A stretch of 50,422 nt of DNA from the NCBI GenBank assembly GCA_038329845.1, contig JBBQNJ010000030.1:1-50422 (forward strand), read 5' to 3'. Below, piece after piece: positions 1-8,022 of the stretch. Origin of the DNA: JBBQNJ01 sp038329845. Lineage in GTDB: Bacteria > Planctomycetota > Phycisphaerae > Tepidisphaerales > Tepidisphaeraceae. The notes beneath the pieces were generated by a model that saw only the letters and a list, made by a program, of their open reading frames with translations, did not search any database and had not been told where the DNA came from. Positions within the stretch are counted from its first letter, which is position 1, and each line of letters begins with the position of its first letter. Made by a program: the position numbers and the translations under genes.

Positions 1-89
1 TCGCCCCTCGCCCCCGCCCCTCTACCTTTGCGTGCCTGCGTGCCTTCATCCCTACGTGACTCTCCCATCGGCCGCTTAGCCCGTTGCTC

Positions 90-2237
90 CTACCCCATCG
101 CTTCAAGAATTGCGTTCTTCACGTTGGTGGGAACCGGGGAGTATTTCAGCGGTTCCATCACGCTGCTGGCGCGGCCCGTGGACATCGAGCGAAGTTCGGT
201 GGTGTAGCCGAACATCTCGCTCAGCGGCACCTCGGCTTCGACCACGCGGGTGTTGCCGCGCTGTTCGCTGTTGACGATCAATCCGCGGCGGCGATTCAGA
301 TCGCCGGTGACGTTGCCTACGAAGTCCTCGGGGGTCGTCACCACCACGCGCATGATCGGCTCGAGCAGGGTCAGGCCGGCCTTCTTGCAGGCTTCGCGGA
401 AGGCCATTCCCCCGGCCAGCTCGAACGCGACCTGGGAACTGTCCACCGGGTGGTAGGAACCATCCACCAGCGTGACCTTGACGTTGATCATCGGGAAGTT
501 GGCCAGCACGCCGGTCTTGCACGCCATGCGGGCGCCGTATTCGACGCTGGGGATGTATTCCTTGGGGATCGAGCCGCCGAACACCTTGTTCTCGAAGGCG
601 AATCCATCGGCCCAGCCGAGCTTCTTAAGAACCTCGGGCGCCAGCGGCTTGCCATCGGGACCGTTCCCGTTGAACGGCTCGATGTTGATGGTGCAATCGC
701 CGAACTGCCCGCGTCCGCCGGTCTGCTTGACGTGCTTGGCCCGCACGTTTTGCGCCGCCCCGACGATTGTTTCCTTGTAGGCGACCTTCGGCTTGCCCAC
801 GACCACGTCCACATGCATGTCGCGCGTCAGCTTGTTGCGCAGGATCTCCAGGTGCAATTCGCCCATGCCGCTGATGATCGTCTGGCCGGTTTCCTCGTCG
901 TAGTTCGCCTGGAACGTCGGGTCTTCGCGCTTCAACGTCGTCAGCGCCTCGCCCAGCTTCTGCTTGTCCGCGGCCGTCTTCGGCTCGATCGACATACTGA
1001 TGACCGGCTCGGGGAACGTCGGTTTTTCCAGGATGATCGGATTGTCCGGGTCGCACAGGGTGTCGCCGGTGAGGGCTTCCTTGATCCCGATGCACGCGAC
1101 GATGTCGCCGCTTTCGGCCACATCCAGCGGATTGCGATCCGCGGCGTGCATCTGGAACATGCGGCTGATGTTCTCGCGCTTGTTGCGCGAGCTGTTGAGT
1201 ACCCGGCTGCCTTTTTCCAGCCGGCCCGAATAGACGCGCACGTAGGTCAAGTCGCCGTGCTGGTCCGAGACGATCTTAAACGCCAGCCCGCAGAACGGCT
1301 CATCGGGGTTGGAATGGCGCATGATGATTTTCTCGGGGTCCTTCATGTCGTGTCCCTTGATCGGGGGCGTGTCCAGCGGCGAGGGCAGGTAGTCGATCAC
1401 GCCGTCGATCAGCCTCTGCACGCCGACGTACTTCAGCGCCGAGCCGCAGAAGACCGGATTCATTTTGAATCCGATGGTCGCGGCGCGAATCCCCTTTCGC
1501 AGCTCCTCCTCGGTCGGCTCTTCGCCGATGAGATACTTCCCCATCAGGTAATCGTCGGTCTCGGCGACTTTTTCGATCAGGTCATGCCGCCACTTGGCGA
1601 ACCGCTCCTTTTCCTCTTCGGGAATCGGCTTTTCAACCTGAGTCTTGCCTTTGTCCTTCTCGTCGGACAGGTTGTAGTAGATCACCACGCAGCGGATCAG
1701 GTCCATGATCCCCCGGAAGGTGTCGCTTTGTCCCATGGGAATCTGCACCGCCACCGCCGGGGCGCCCAGCCGCTCGATGATCGACTTGAAGCTAAAGTCG
1801 AAGTCGGCTCCGATCTTGTCCATCTTATTGATGAAGCACAGCCGCGGCACGTTGTACTTGGTGGCCTGGCGCCAGACCGTTTCGGACTGCGCCTCGACGC
1901 CTTCCTTGCCGTCGAACACGGCCACGGCACCGTCGAGCACGCGCAGGCTGCGTTCGACTTCGACGGTGAAATCGACGTGGCCGGGAGTGTCGATGAGGTT
2001 CACGGTGTAGGTCTCGCCGTTGCGGTTCCACGGGCAGGTGGTGGCGGCGGACTGAATGGTGATCCCGCGCTGCTGTTCTTCCTCGAGGAAGTCCATCTTG
2101 GCGGTGCCTTCATGCACTTCGCCCATCTTGTGGATCTTGCCGGTGTAATAGAGGATGCGTTCGGAAACGGTGGTTTTCCCGGCGTCGATGTGGGCGGCGA
2201 TGCCGATGTTACGGATTTTGCTCAAGTCCCGAGACAT
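90..2237 (-). CDS. fusA: Elongation factor G
   Basis: Translational GTPase that moves tRNA and mRNA through the ribosome after peptide-bond formation, and splits ribosomes with RRF. The protein is 715 residues, the normal length for the family. Visible GTPase motifs are AHIDAGKT (residues 15-22), DTPGH (84-88) and NKMD (138-141). The switch-I stretch RGITIQSAATT and the C-terminal domain IV/V sequence are also present. I start it at the ATG at 2237, preceded by CGGAG about 8 bases upstream; the reading frame runs open further but the extra residues are not EF-G-like. It stands alone, with no str-operon ribosomal protein genes beside it. Planctomycetes often have more than one EF-G, so whether this is the main or a paralogous copy is not decided. 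Confidence 0.95.
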   Translation of the reverse strand: MSRDLSKIRNIGIAAHIDAGKTTVSERILYYTGKIHKMGEVHEGTAKMDFLEEEQQRGITIQSAATTCPWNRNGETYTVNLIDTPGHVDFTVEVERSLRVLDGAVAVFDGKEGVEAQSETVWRQATKYNVPRLCFINKMDKIGADFDFSFKSIIERLGAPAVAVQIPMGQSDTFRGIMDLIRCVVIYYNLSDEKDKGKTQVEKPIPEEEKERFAKWRHDLIEKVAETDDYLMGKYLIGEEPTEEELRKGIRAATIGFKMNPVFCGSALKYVGVQRLIDGVIDYLPSPLDTPPIKGHDMKDPEKIIMRHSNPDEPFCGLAFKIVSDQHGDLTYVRVYSGRLEKGSRVLNSSRNKRENISRMFQMHAADRNPLDVAESGDIVACIGIKEALTGDTLCDPDNPIILEKPTFPEPVISMSIEPKTAADKQKLGEALTTLKREDPTFQANYDEETGQTIISGMGELHLEILRNKLTRDMHVDVVVGKPKVAYKETIVGAAQNVRAKHVKQTGGRGQFGDCTINIEPFNGNGPDGKPLAPEVLKKLGWADGFAFENKVFGGSIPKEYIPSVEYGARMACKTGVLANFPMINVKVTLVDGSYHPVDSSQVAFELAGGMAFREACKKAGLTLLEPIMRVVVTTPEDFVGNVTGDLNRRRGLIVNSEQRGNTRVVEAEVPLSEMFGYTTELRSMSTGRASSVMEPLKYSPVPTNVKNAILEAMG

Positions 2238-2941
2238 AGTGATGCTCCGTGTGGCCAGGCTTACGATCGGCGAACCCGGGAAAACCGGGCGATTCCATTC
2301 CGATCCATCAAGACAATTTCCGCTCGAGAACTGGCCAATCCAGCCCCGGCGGCGATTTCTCATTATCCAAGTGCGACGGCTCGATCCGGCGTAACAACGC
2401 AAACGATCGGCCCCTGCGGGTTTGCATCCGTCCACATCCTACATCAGCCGACGGACGAGCTTCGGCGGTCGCGTTTCGTGAAACCGAAGCCCGGGAGCAT
2501 CGCCCAAGTCGGCGATAGACTCCGTTCACTGCATGGCCCGCTCATACTGACCATGCAGGCTTCGGTCAGCATGAGCCGCTTACCCCGGCTCAGTGTTCAT
2601 TACAACTCCTGAATGGGTTATAAAACCCCGAACGCGCAATCGCCCCCGGGGCCGAAGAAGTGTATCGACCGCCCGGAAGAGGTCAAGAGGACGGAGAAAA
2701 AAGCGCGAACCCAACGGCATGCGAAGGATCCATCGCGTGCGGAAAGAAATCCTCAAACTTCAGGAATCCCGATCGGAGTCAAGATCCCATTCGTCCGGCG
2801 TGAACGCCAGGAGGGCAGCGACCCGTCTCACGGGCTGCTCGCCGCACTCTTCCTCCTAGGCGTCCCACAGTTTGGGTAAGGCAAAGATTCGCGCCTCCCC
2901 TTCGCCCCTTCGCCCCTTCGCGCCTTCGCGTTTAACCGACT
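2238..2941. other. Gene-free stretch upstream of fusA with strong hairpins
   Basis: No convincing coding region: the open frames have arginine/serine-rich shadow composition and no recognisable domain. The stretch does carry strong inverted repeats. Arms at 2540-2552 and 2564-2576 pair over 13 positions with one mismatch around a short loop. A nested pair at 2459-2465 and 2484-2490 (GCTTCGG/CCGAAGC) encloses a second small stem. Near 2897-2930 there is a short direct repeat of CCCCTTCG units. The hairpins lie on the 5' side of fusA, 220-340 bases from its start, so they could be leader structure or a small RNA. I do not recognise a known RNA family. Confidence 0.5.
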
Positions 2942-3745
2942 TCACCAAGTCGTATAAATCTCGTTGCCCCGGAAATCCTTCCACTGGCGAATGCCCGATC
3001 TCGTCGAGGTGTAGCGGTTGTAGACCGACGTCCGCTGCAACTGCACGCCGTCGCAGGGTTCGACATGGAAGTCGGCGAACAGCCCGTTGGCCTTGCCGGC
3101 ATGCACCAGCCAGACACCGGTTGCCTGGTTGACCCAGGGACCGCCCCCGCCGCGCGAGATCGACTCGGGATCCCAATCGCGCCCGCCAAGCTGGTAGCGG
3201 TAGTCGTCCATCGCCGAGGTATCGAACACCAGCGGATAGGTCGTCGTCTCGCGGATGCGGTTGAGATGGATGGCGTACATCGTGGTGCCGGGCACGCTGA
3301 TGCTGCTGAGAACCGGATCGTTCACGCCCTTGCCGCGCATCCCGTAGGTGCTGTGGATCCACGCCGACGGGGCGTACAACCCGGGATACTCCATCTCCGG
3401 GCAGCGGTAAACCGTGTTGCTGTATTCCTTCCAGTCGTCCGGGCCGGGGAGGTAGACAATGCCGCTCACCGAACCGCCGGTGAGGAACTGGTACCAGACA
3501 TGGGAATCACCATTGAAACTGCTCATCCGATGGGCGATGGCCAGGCGGTTGTCATTGGCGTACATGTTCAGCGCCAACCCCACCTGGCGGAGATTGCTCA
3601 TGCACTGCACTGCCCGGGCGTGCGACCGCGCCTTTTGCAGGGCCGGCAGGAGCATCGCCACCAGCAAGGCGATCACCCCAATGACCACGAGCAGTTCCAC
3701 AAGGGTAAAACCGTGCGATGCGCGGATGGATTGCCTGGGCGTCAT
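2942..3745 (-). CDS. Prepilin-like (pseudopilin) protein with N-methylation leader
   Basis: Exported protein of 267 residues. Its N-terminus carries the type IV/type II pseudopilin leader GFTLVELLVVIGVIALLVAM, normally cleaved after G by prepilin peptidase and then N-methylated. After the leader comes the planctomycete-type continuation LLPALQKARxxAxxxQCMSNLRQ. The C-terminal part has a variant of the H-X9-DG element (HAGKANGLFADFHV). The start at 3745 is chosen because GGAGG sits just upstream and the leader begins about 12 residues in. It lies 19 bases after the upstream hydrolase stop and is probably co-transcribed with it. The true role of these abundant planctomycete pseudopilins is unknown. 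Here the context points to surface carbohydrate handling. Confidence 0.88.
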   Translation of the reverse strand: MTPRQSIRASHGFTLVELLVVIGVIALLVAMLLPALQKARSHARAVQCMSNLRQVGLALNMYANDNRLAIAHRMSSFNGDSHVWYQFLTGGSVSGIVYLPGPDDWKEYSNTVYRCPEMEYPGLYAPSAWIHSTYGMRGKGVNDPVLSSISVPGTTMYAIHLNRIRETTTYPLVFDTSAMDDYRYQLGGRDWDPESISRGGGGPWVNQATGVWLVHAGKANGLFADFHVEPCDGVQLQRTSVYNRYTSTRSGIRQWKDFRGNEIYTTW

Positions 3746-3764
3746 CGTTGCGCCTCCGGTTAAT

Positions 3765-6203
3765 TCATTTCGCCTCGGCGTTGGCGAACTCGATCTTGCC
3801 TTGCTTATGCTCCTCGCTCGGCAGCGGGACACTGATCATGAACTGCCGAGTGGGGAAGTGAACTTTGCCGTCATTGTCGCCGTCCCAATGCTCGAGCTTG
3901 CGGGTGAGGGGAATGGCGATCGCCTCCCAGTCTGCGTTGCCCGCGACCTTGGTCTTGTATTGCAGGGTCTGACCCGTGCCGTCCACGATCCGGAAAGTCA
4001 GCTTCTGGGCGACCTTCGACCGCGCCTGGAACGAAAGTTCGGTCGCTCCTTCCTCGAGCCGAAGTTCGACTGAGGCCAGCACGTACGGGGTGGACTTGGC
4101 CTTTGATCCGGTGAAGTCATAGTTCAGCACGCCAATCGGCTTATCACCATCGGCCGCAAGCTCGAACGAGCCTTCGCCGGTATTCTTGATGAACTTCCAT
4201 TCGACGCCCGGCTTGAACAGCCCCAGCTCGCCCTTCGTGGCGGTCGGTGCCGCGCCCGCCGGCGATGCACCCGCGGCGGGCTTGGCGGCGGCCGGCTTGG
4301 CCGGCTTCGACTTCTTCTCCGCCGGTGCCGCCGGCGCTGCCGGCGCTGCTGCCGCGCCATCGCCGGCGACTGCGGTCGCATGGGCATACTCGACCTTGCC
4401 CGTCTTCTTATCCGGACCGGGTTGCGGCAAGCTCAGTGCGATCTGCTTGATCGGGAAATGGATTTTCCCATCGGCCGCCCCGTCCCAATGCTCGAGCCGG
4501 CGATTCAGAGGAATGCGGATGTTTTCCCAAGTGCCGGTGCCGCGAGTGCGCTGCTTGAACTGGTGGGTCTGCCCGGTGCTGTCCACGAGGCGGAACGTCA
4601 ACGGCTGGGCCGTGTCGGATCGAACGTCGAGGCTGATCTGCTGGGCTTCGTCGATCGAGACCGGCCGCATTGCCAGAATGTACGGGGTGGACTTGGCCTT
4701 GGAACTGGTGAAATCGTAGTTCATCACCCCGATCGACTCTCCATCGGTCGTGGTGACCATGAACGAGCCTTCGCCGGTGTTCTTGAGGAACTTCCACTCG
4801 GCCTGATCCTTGAACAACTCGAGATCTCGCCCGGCGGGCGCGGGCCCGGCGGCCTTCTCGGGCAGCGGTGCCGGGGCGGCGGTCTCGACGGTGCCCAGTT
4901 CGACCCCCGCGGGCAGCGCCACATACTGCGGCGACCCCGAGAGCGTCAATTTCAGCGCCGCGATCGCCGCGCTCTTGCCATTGATGTCCGTCACCGCCAG
5001 ATCGGCCACGGGCTTGCTCGTCTGGATGCTCACCTCATGCGGGCGGGCCTCCTCGGGTGATCCGCTCGGCGGCGGGGCCGTCCACGCCACCAGTTGCCGC
5101 TCACCGGCGCTATTCTTCCAGACCAACAGATAATCCAGCTTCTGATCGGTCGGGATTCGTTGTTCCAACGTGTAGCCATTGAGCCGCTCCAGCATCACCT
5201 TGGCAGCGGTGTAGACCGGACGCGGCTGCTCATCGCCGACCAGGCCGAACGCATCGCCATCCCATTCGTACCAGCTTGTCACCGGCAATCCGAACAACTG
5301 GTCGATCATGAACTGGCGGACGAAATGCCAAGCCTGGTACTCGCGGGCGCGGTCCTTCGATCCGCCGGACCAACCCTCGTTGTTCGCCTGTTCCTTAACG
5401 GCAAACCCTCGCTCGGTATCCAGCATCGGCAGATCGGGCGAGCCGTACTGCTTGAGCAGCGCCCGGGTCTTCTCATGGCCGATGGCGAACTCCTCCGGCG
5501 TCTTTACACCGTACGGATGCACCGACCAACCGCGAATCCCCGTGCCGAGAATCCCCTTCTTGAAACACGCCTCGGTCCACTCGTAGCTCGGCTGCCAGTA
5601 ATTCGAGACCGACCCGGCCATGATAAAGGCGTCGGGATCGGCCTTGAGCATCGCCGGCGCTGTCGCCTTCACCAGATCGGTGTATTCCTGGGCAAACTCG
5701 TCGGAGTTGTGCATCCCGTCCTTGCGCCAGAACGTGCGCACGTTCGGCTCGTTCCATATCTCCCACAGAACATTGTAACCTTTGTAATGCTCCGCGGCGG
5801 CGGCGGCGAAATTGGCGAATCCCTCGCGTCCGGCGGCCGTCTTAACCCCGCCGCGCCCGTCATCCTCGTACATCTTGTTGCCTCCGAACAGGCAACCGAT
5901 GACTTGGATGCCCAACTCCTTGGCTCGGTTCATCTGGGGATCGAAGCTGGAAAAATCGTATTTGCCTTTCTCCTTCTCAACCGCGTTCCAGTACAACCCG
6001 CGCCGGACGATGCGAAAGCCCATGTCGTGGACCTTCTGCAATGTCTCGTCGTTGAAGTTGTTTCCCTTGAGCTGTACGCCGCACGATTGGGGAATGCCCA
6101 GTCGCGGCAGTGGGTCGGCGGCGCTGACCGTCAGCGCGACCAAACCCATCGCCAGCGACAGCGCCGCTCCCTGAACCATCAAGCTCGATGCCGCGATGCC
6201 CAT
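3765..6203 (-). CDS. Secreted clan GH-A-like glycoside hydrolase with duplicated C-terminal domain
   Basis: Protein of 812 residues with a signal peptide (residues 1-29, ending VSAAD). Residues 30-345 look like a (beta/alpha)8 hydrolase of the GH39/GH5 type. WEIWNEPN places the likely acid/base at Glu152, and LDTERGF places a candidate nucleophile at Glu264. A beta-rich segment follows (350-440). Next come two copies of a roughly 150-residue domain, at about 460-610 and 659-812. They share the patterns EWKF.KNTGEGSF, NYDFT.SKAKSTPY and LEHWDG..DGK.HFP, and are joined by an Ala/Pro/Lys-rich linker (612-657). The repeated domain is probably a beta-sandwich for binding polysaccharide. The start at 6203 gives the cleanest signal peptide; AAAGGATC lies upstream. 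Substrate unknown. It is the middle gene of a PEP-CTERM/hydrolase/pseudopilin cassette. Confidence 0.82.
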   Translation of the reverse strand: MGIAASSLMVQGAALSLAMGLVALTVSAADPLPRLGIPQSCGVQLKGNNFNDETLQKVHDMGFRIVRRGLYWNAVEKEKGKYDFSSFDPQMNRAKELGIQVIGCLFGGNKMYEDDGRGGVKTAAGREGFANFAAAAAEHYKGYNVLWEIWNEPNVRTFWRKDGMHNSDEFAQEYTDLVKATAPAMLKADPDAFIMAGSVSNYWQPSYEWTEACFKKGILGTGIRGWSVHPYGVKTPEEFAIGHEKTRALLKQYGSPDLPMLDTERGFAVKEQANNEGWSGGSKDRAREYQAWHFVRQFMIDQLFGLPVTSWYEWDGDAFGLVGDEQPRPVYTAAKVMLERLNGYTLEQRIPTDQKLDYLLVWKNSAGERQLVAWTAPPPSGSPEEARPHEVSIQTSKPVADLAVTDINGKSAAIAALKLTLSGSPQYVALPAGVELGTVETAAPAPLPEKAAGPAPAGRDLELFKDQAEWKFLKNTGEGSFMVTTTDGESIGVMNYDFTSSKAKSTPYILAMRPVSIDEAQQISLDVRSDTAQPLTFRLVDSTGQTHQFKQRTRGTGTWENIRIPLNRRLEHWDGAADGKIHFPIKQIALSLPQPGPDKKTGKVEYAHATAVAGDGAAAAPAAPAAPAEKKSKPAKPAAAKPAAGASPAGAAPTATKGELGLFKPGVEWKFIKNTGEGSFELAADGDKPIGVLNYDFTGSKAKSTPYVLASVELRLEEGATELSFQARSKVAQKLTFRIVDGTGQTLQYKTKVAGNADWEAIAIPLTRKLEHWDGDNDGKVHFPTRQFMISVPLPSEEHKQGKIEFANAEAK

Positions 6204-6229
6204 GCCATGATCCTTTCGAAGACGAAGTT

Positions 6230-6244
6230 CGCCCCGCGCGGGCG
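6230..6244 (-). other. GC hairpin between PEP-CTERM gene and hydrolase gene
   Basis: CGCCC and GGGCG arms with a 5-base loop, in the 115-base gap after the PEP-CTERM stop and about 27 bases before the hydrolase start. There is no T-tract, so it is not a classical terminator. It may stabilise the upstream mRNA or reduce read-through. A similar but stronger hairpin follows the PEP-CTERM gene of the second cassette. Confidence 0.3.
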
Positions 6245-6318
6245 GGACAAGAGGGTGTCCGAGATCACCAGATATCGGATGCCGCGCTTTCACGCAGGCG
6301 AACAAACTGAGATTTTCA

Positions 6319-7659
6319 TTACTGCCGAGCACGTCGGCGAAGACCGGCCAGAACCATCCCGCCGATCGCCATCAGCGTCATCGAACCCGGCTCTGGAACG
6401 TAGTTGACGACCAGCGCGTTGCCGGCCGTAGAGAAGCTCCACTTGGACTGATCCACCGAGGGGTCGAACACCAGGCCGTTATTGGTCAACGATCCGACCC
6501 ATGTCATCAGCGTCCAGGCGCCGGCAGTCGGGGTGACGCCGATCGCGAATTCCGGCAGGAGATACGAGCCGTTATCGAACGTCACGTTGCCGGTGACGGC
6601 GATTTTCCGCATGTTCGACGCGAGATTGACGGCATCCTGGTCGATCACCGCCTGGAGCATCCCCCAGGAATCGGTGGAGGTGTTGGGCGTCAAAGAGCCG
6701 GTCTGGCGCCAGTTGCCGCCCACCGTCACGTTCGAGCCGGTCCCGCGGGAACCGTTGAGGGTCACACGTCCGTTGGCTCTGGCACCGGTGTGCGTTCCAC
6801 CATCGCCGACGAATCCCAGCGTCACGTTGTTGCCGACCTGAAGGGAGGAATCGCCGGAGATGACCCATTCCATTGGATCCACGCTGGATGCTCTGTAGTT
6901 GTTCCCCAAGAGCAGGTCCGTTCCGATCGAAGCACTGCCCCCGGATTGCTGGAACAGCCAATCGCCGTAAGAGCGGCTGACCGAAGTGTCCACGGTGAGC
7001 GTTCCGGCCGACAACTGATAGGTCCAGTGGTCGGCGGGACTGGCGTCGCCGGAAGTCACGCTGCCCACGTGGACGCTGGTTGCAGCGCCGGATTGGGTAA
7101 AGACGCTGCTCAGCCCACCCGCGGCGGTCAAGACGCCGCTGACGTTGATGGCACCGGTTCCGCTCAGGGCGTAGCTGCCGCTTCCGGTCGCGGTGGACGC
7201 AGTACTCAGGCCCAAGGTGGGGGCGGTGAGCGTACCGGCCGAATGGGTGACGTAGCCATCGCCCTTGTCGTGGAGGTTGAAGGCACCAGTGACCGTCAAG
7301 TTGGCTAGGATGTCCAGATAACCGGTGTAGTTCGTGCTGCCGATGCGCGGACCCACCTCGACAGTTAGCGCCGTGGCGGCGGACGTGATCAACACGGGAC
7401 TGCCGGCGCTGGACGCCCCGCGAATCGCCACAGCGTCCGTAGACGTGGGCGGGTTTGCAGGATTTAAGCTGGTCGTTCGGTCGTTCCAGTTGGCGGCTAC
7501 GTTCCAGTTTCCCCCGGTCCCGCCGTTGGCGTCCCAGTCGTACGTCGCCGCACTGGCGATCGAGGCTGCGCCGCCGAAAGCGGCCAAAGCCGTCACGACG
7601 GCGCTCCTGAAAGAACCCCGATTGCTCGTAAAAACGCGATTCTTGATCTGACTCGACAT
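6319..7659 (-). CDS. PEP-CTERM sorting-domain protein, exported
   Basis: Protein of 446 residues with a signal peptide ending near SIASAATYDWDANGG. The Gly/Thr/Ser-rich body begins with YDWDANGGTGGNWNVAANW, typical of autotransporter-strand-like planctomycete surface proteins. The C-terminus has the tripartite PEP-CTERM signal: VPEPGS, a hydrophobic stretch, then RRRARQ. In organisms with exosortase this signal is cleaved and the protein is released or anchored with the extracellular matrix. The start at 7659 has GGAGG upstream. It is the first gene of the cassette and sits directly behind a near-consensus promoter, so it is likely the most strongly expressed member. Low-complexity body; function beyond surface or matrix location unknown. 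Confidence 0.85.
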   Translation of the reverse strand: MSSQIKNRVFTSNRGSFRSAVVTALAAFGGAASIASAATYDWDANGGTGGNWNVAANWNDRTTSLNPANPPTSTDAVAIRGASSAGSPVLITSAATALTVEVGPRIGSTNYTGYLDILANLTVTGAFNLHDKGDGYVTHSAGTLTAPTLGLSTASTATGSGSYALSGTGAINVSGVLTAAGGLSSVFTQSGAATSVHVGSVTSGDASPADHWTYQLSAGTLTVDTSVSRSYGDWLFQQSGGSASIGTDLLLGNNYRASSVDPMEWVISGDSSLQVGNNVTLGFVGDGGTHTGARANGRVTLNGSRGTGSNVTVGGNWRQTGSLTPNTSTDSWGMLQAVIDQDAVNLASNMRKIAVTGNVTFDNGSYLLPEFAIGVTPTAGAWTLMTWVGSLTNNGLVFDPSVDQSKWSFSTAGNALVVNYVPEPGSMTLMAIGGMVLAGLRRRARQ

Positions 7660-7728
7660 GGTGCATCCTCCGAAAAAAGAACTCGATCGACTCTCCAACT
7701 CACGCTCGACGGAATTGCTACTGCTTTC

Positions 7729-7757
7729 TTTATACCCGCCCCAGACCAATCTGTCAA
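7729..7757 (-). promoter_or_regulatory. Sigma-70-type promoter of the PEP-CTERM/hydrolase/pseudopilin cassette
   Basis: On the minus strand TTGACA (7752-7757) is followed by exactly 17 bases and TATAAA (7729-7734). It lies about 70 bases before the PEP-CTERM start codon. An AT-rich segment (ATTAGTACAAT read on the minus strand) touches the upstream side of the -35 and could be a regulator site. The local AT richness stands out from the GC-rich surroundings. Confidence 0.7.
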
Positions 7758-7947
7758 GCATTGTACTAATTTAGCGAAACCACCGGACACAACGCGCGAT
7801 GCCATCCCCCTCGTAGTCGGGATAGGGAAGGCCGGTTTCGGCCTCGCCTCCCGCCAAGCCGAACGGGCGGATCTAATGAACTGAAAATGCCACTTTGGCA
7901 AGATGCAGGTAGATTCCCGCCGAAGTCGGATCACTTCTCGGTCAACG

Positions 7948-7992
7948 TCAGATCTCAGATTTTCCGATATCAGATTCCAGATTTTCAGATCG
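7948..7992. repeat. Short imperfect direct repeats (CAGATTTTC-type)
   Basis: An AT-rich run in which CAGAT recurs about every 8-14 bases, including two copies of CAGATTTTC. It lies just past the end of the giant minus-strand gene. A further short hairpin (AGGCCG/CGGCCT, 7829-7844) lies between this and the cassette promoter. No gene is visible in 7758-8022. Confidence 0.4.
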
Positions 7993-8022
7993 GGGTTCTC
8001 CGGGCGCCCTGCGACGGCTCGG

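Noticed and set aside
84..2612. 842-residue plus-strand open frame over fusA
   Set aside because: Exactly antisense to EF-G, whose motifs are unmistakable. The frame is open only because of high-GC codon bias.
2593..2879. Small plus-strand genes upstream of fusA
   Set aside because: Arg/Ser/Pro-rich composition, no ribosome-binding site, no similarity I recognise.
7593..7934. 113-residue minus-strand frame covering the first cassette promoter
   Set aside because: It overlaps the TTGACA/TATAAA promoter and the PEP-CTERM start, and lacks a ribosome-binding site and domain.
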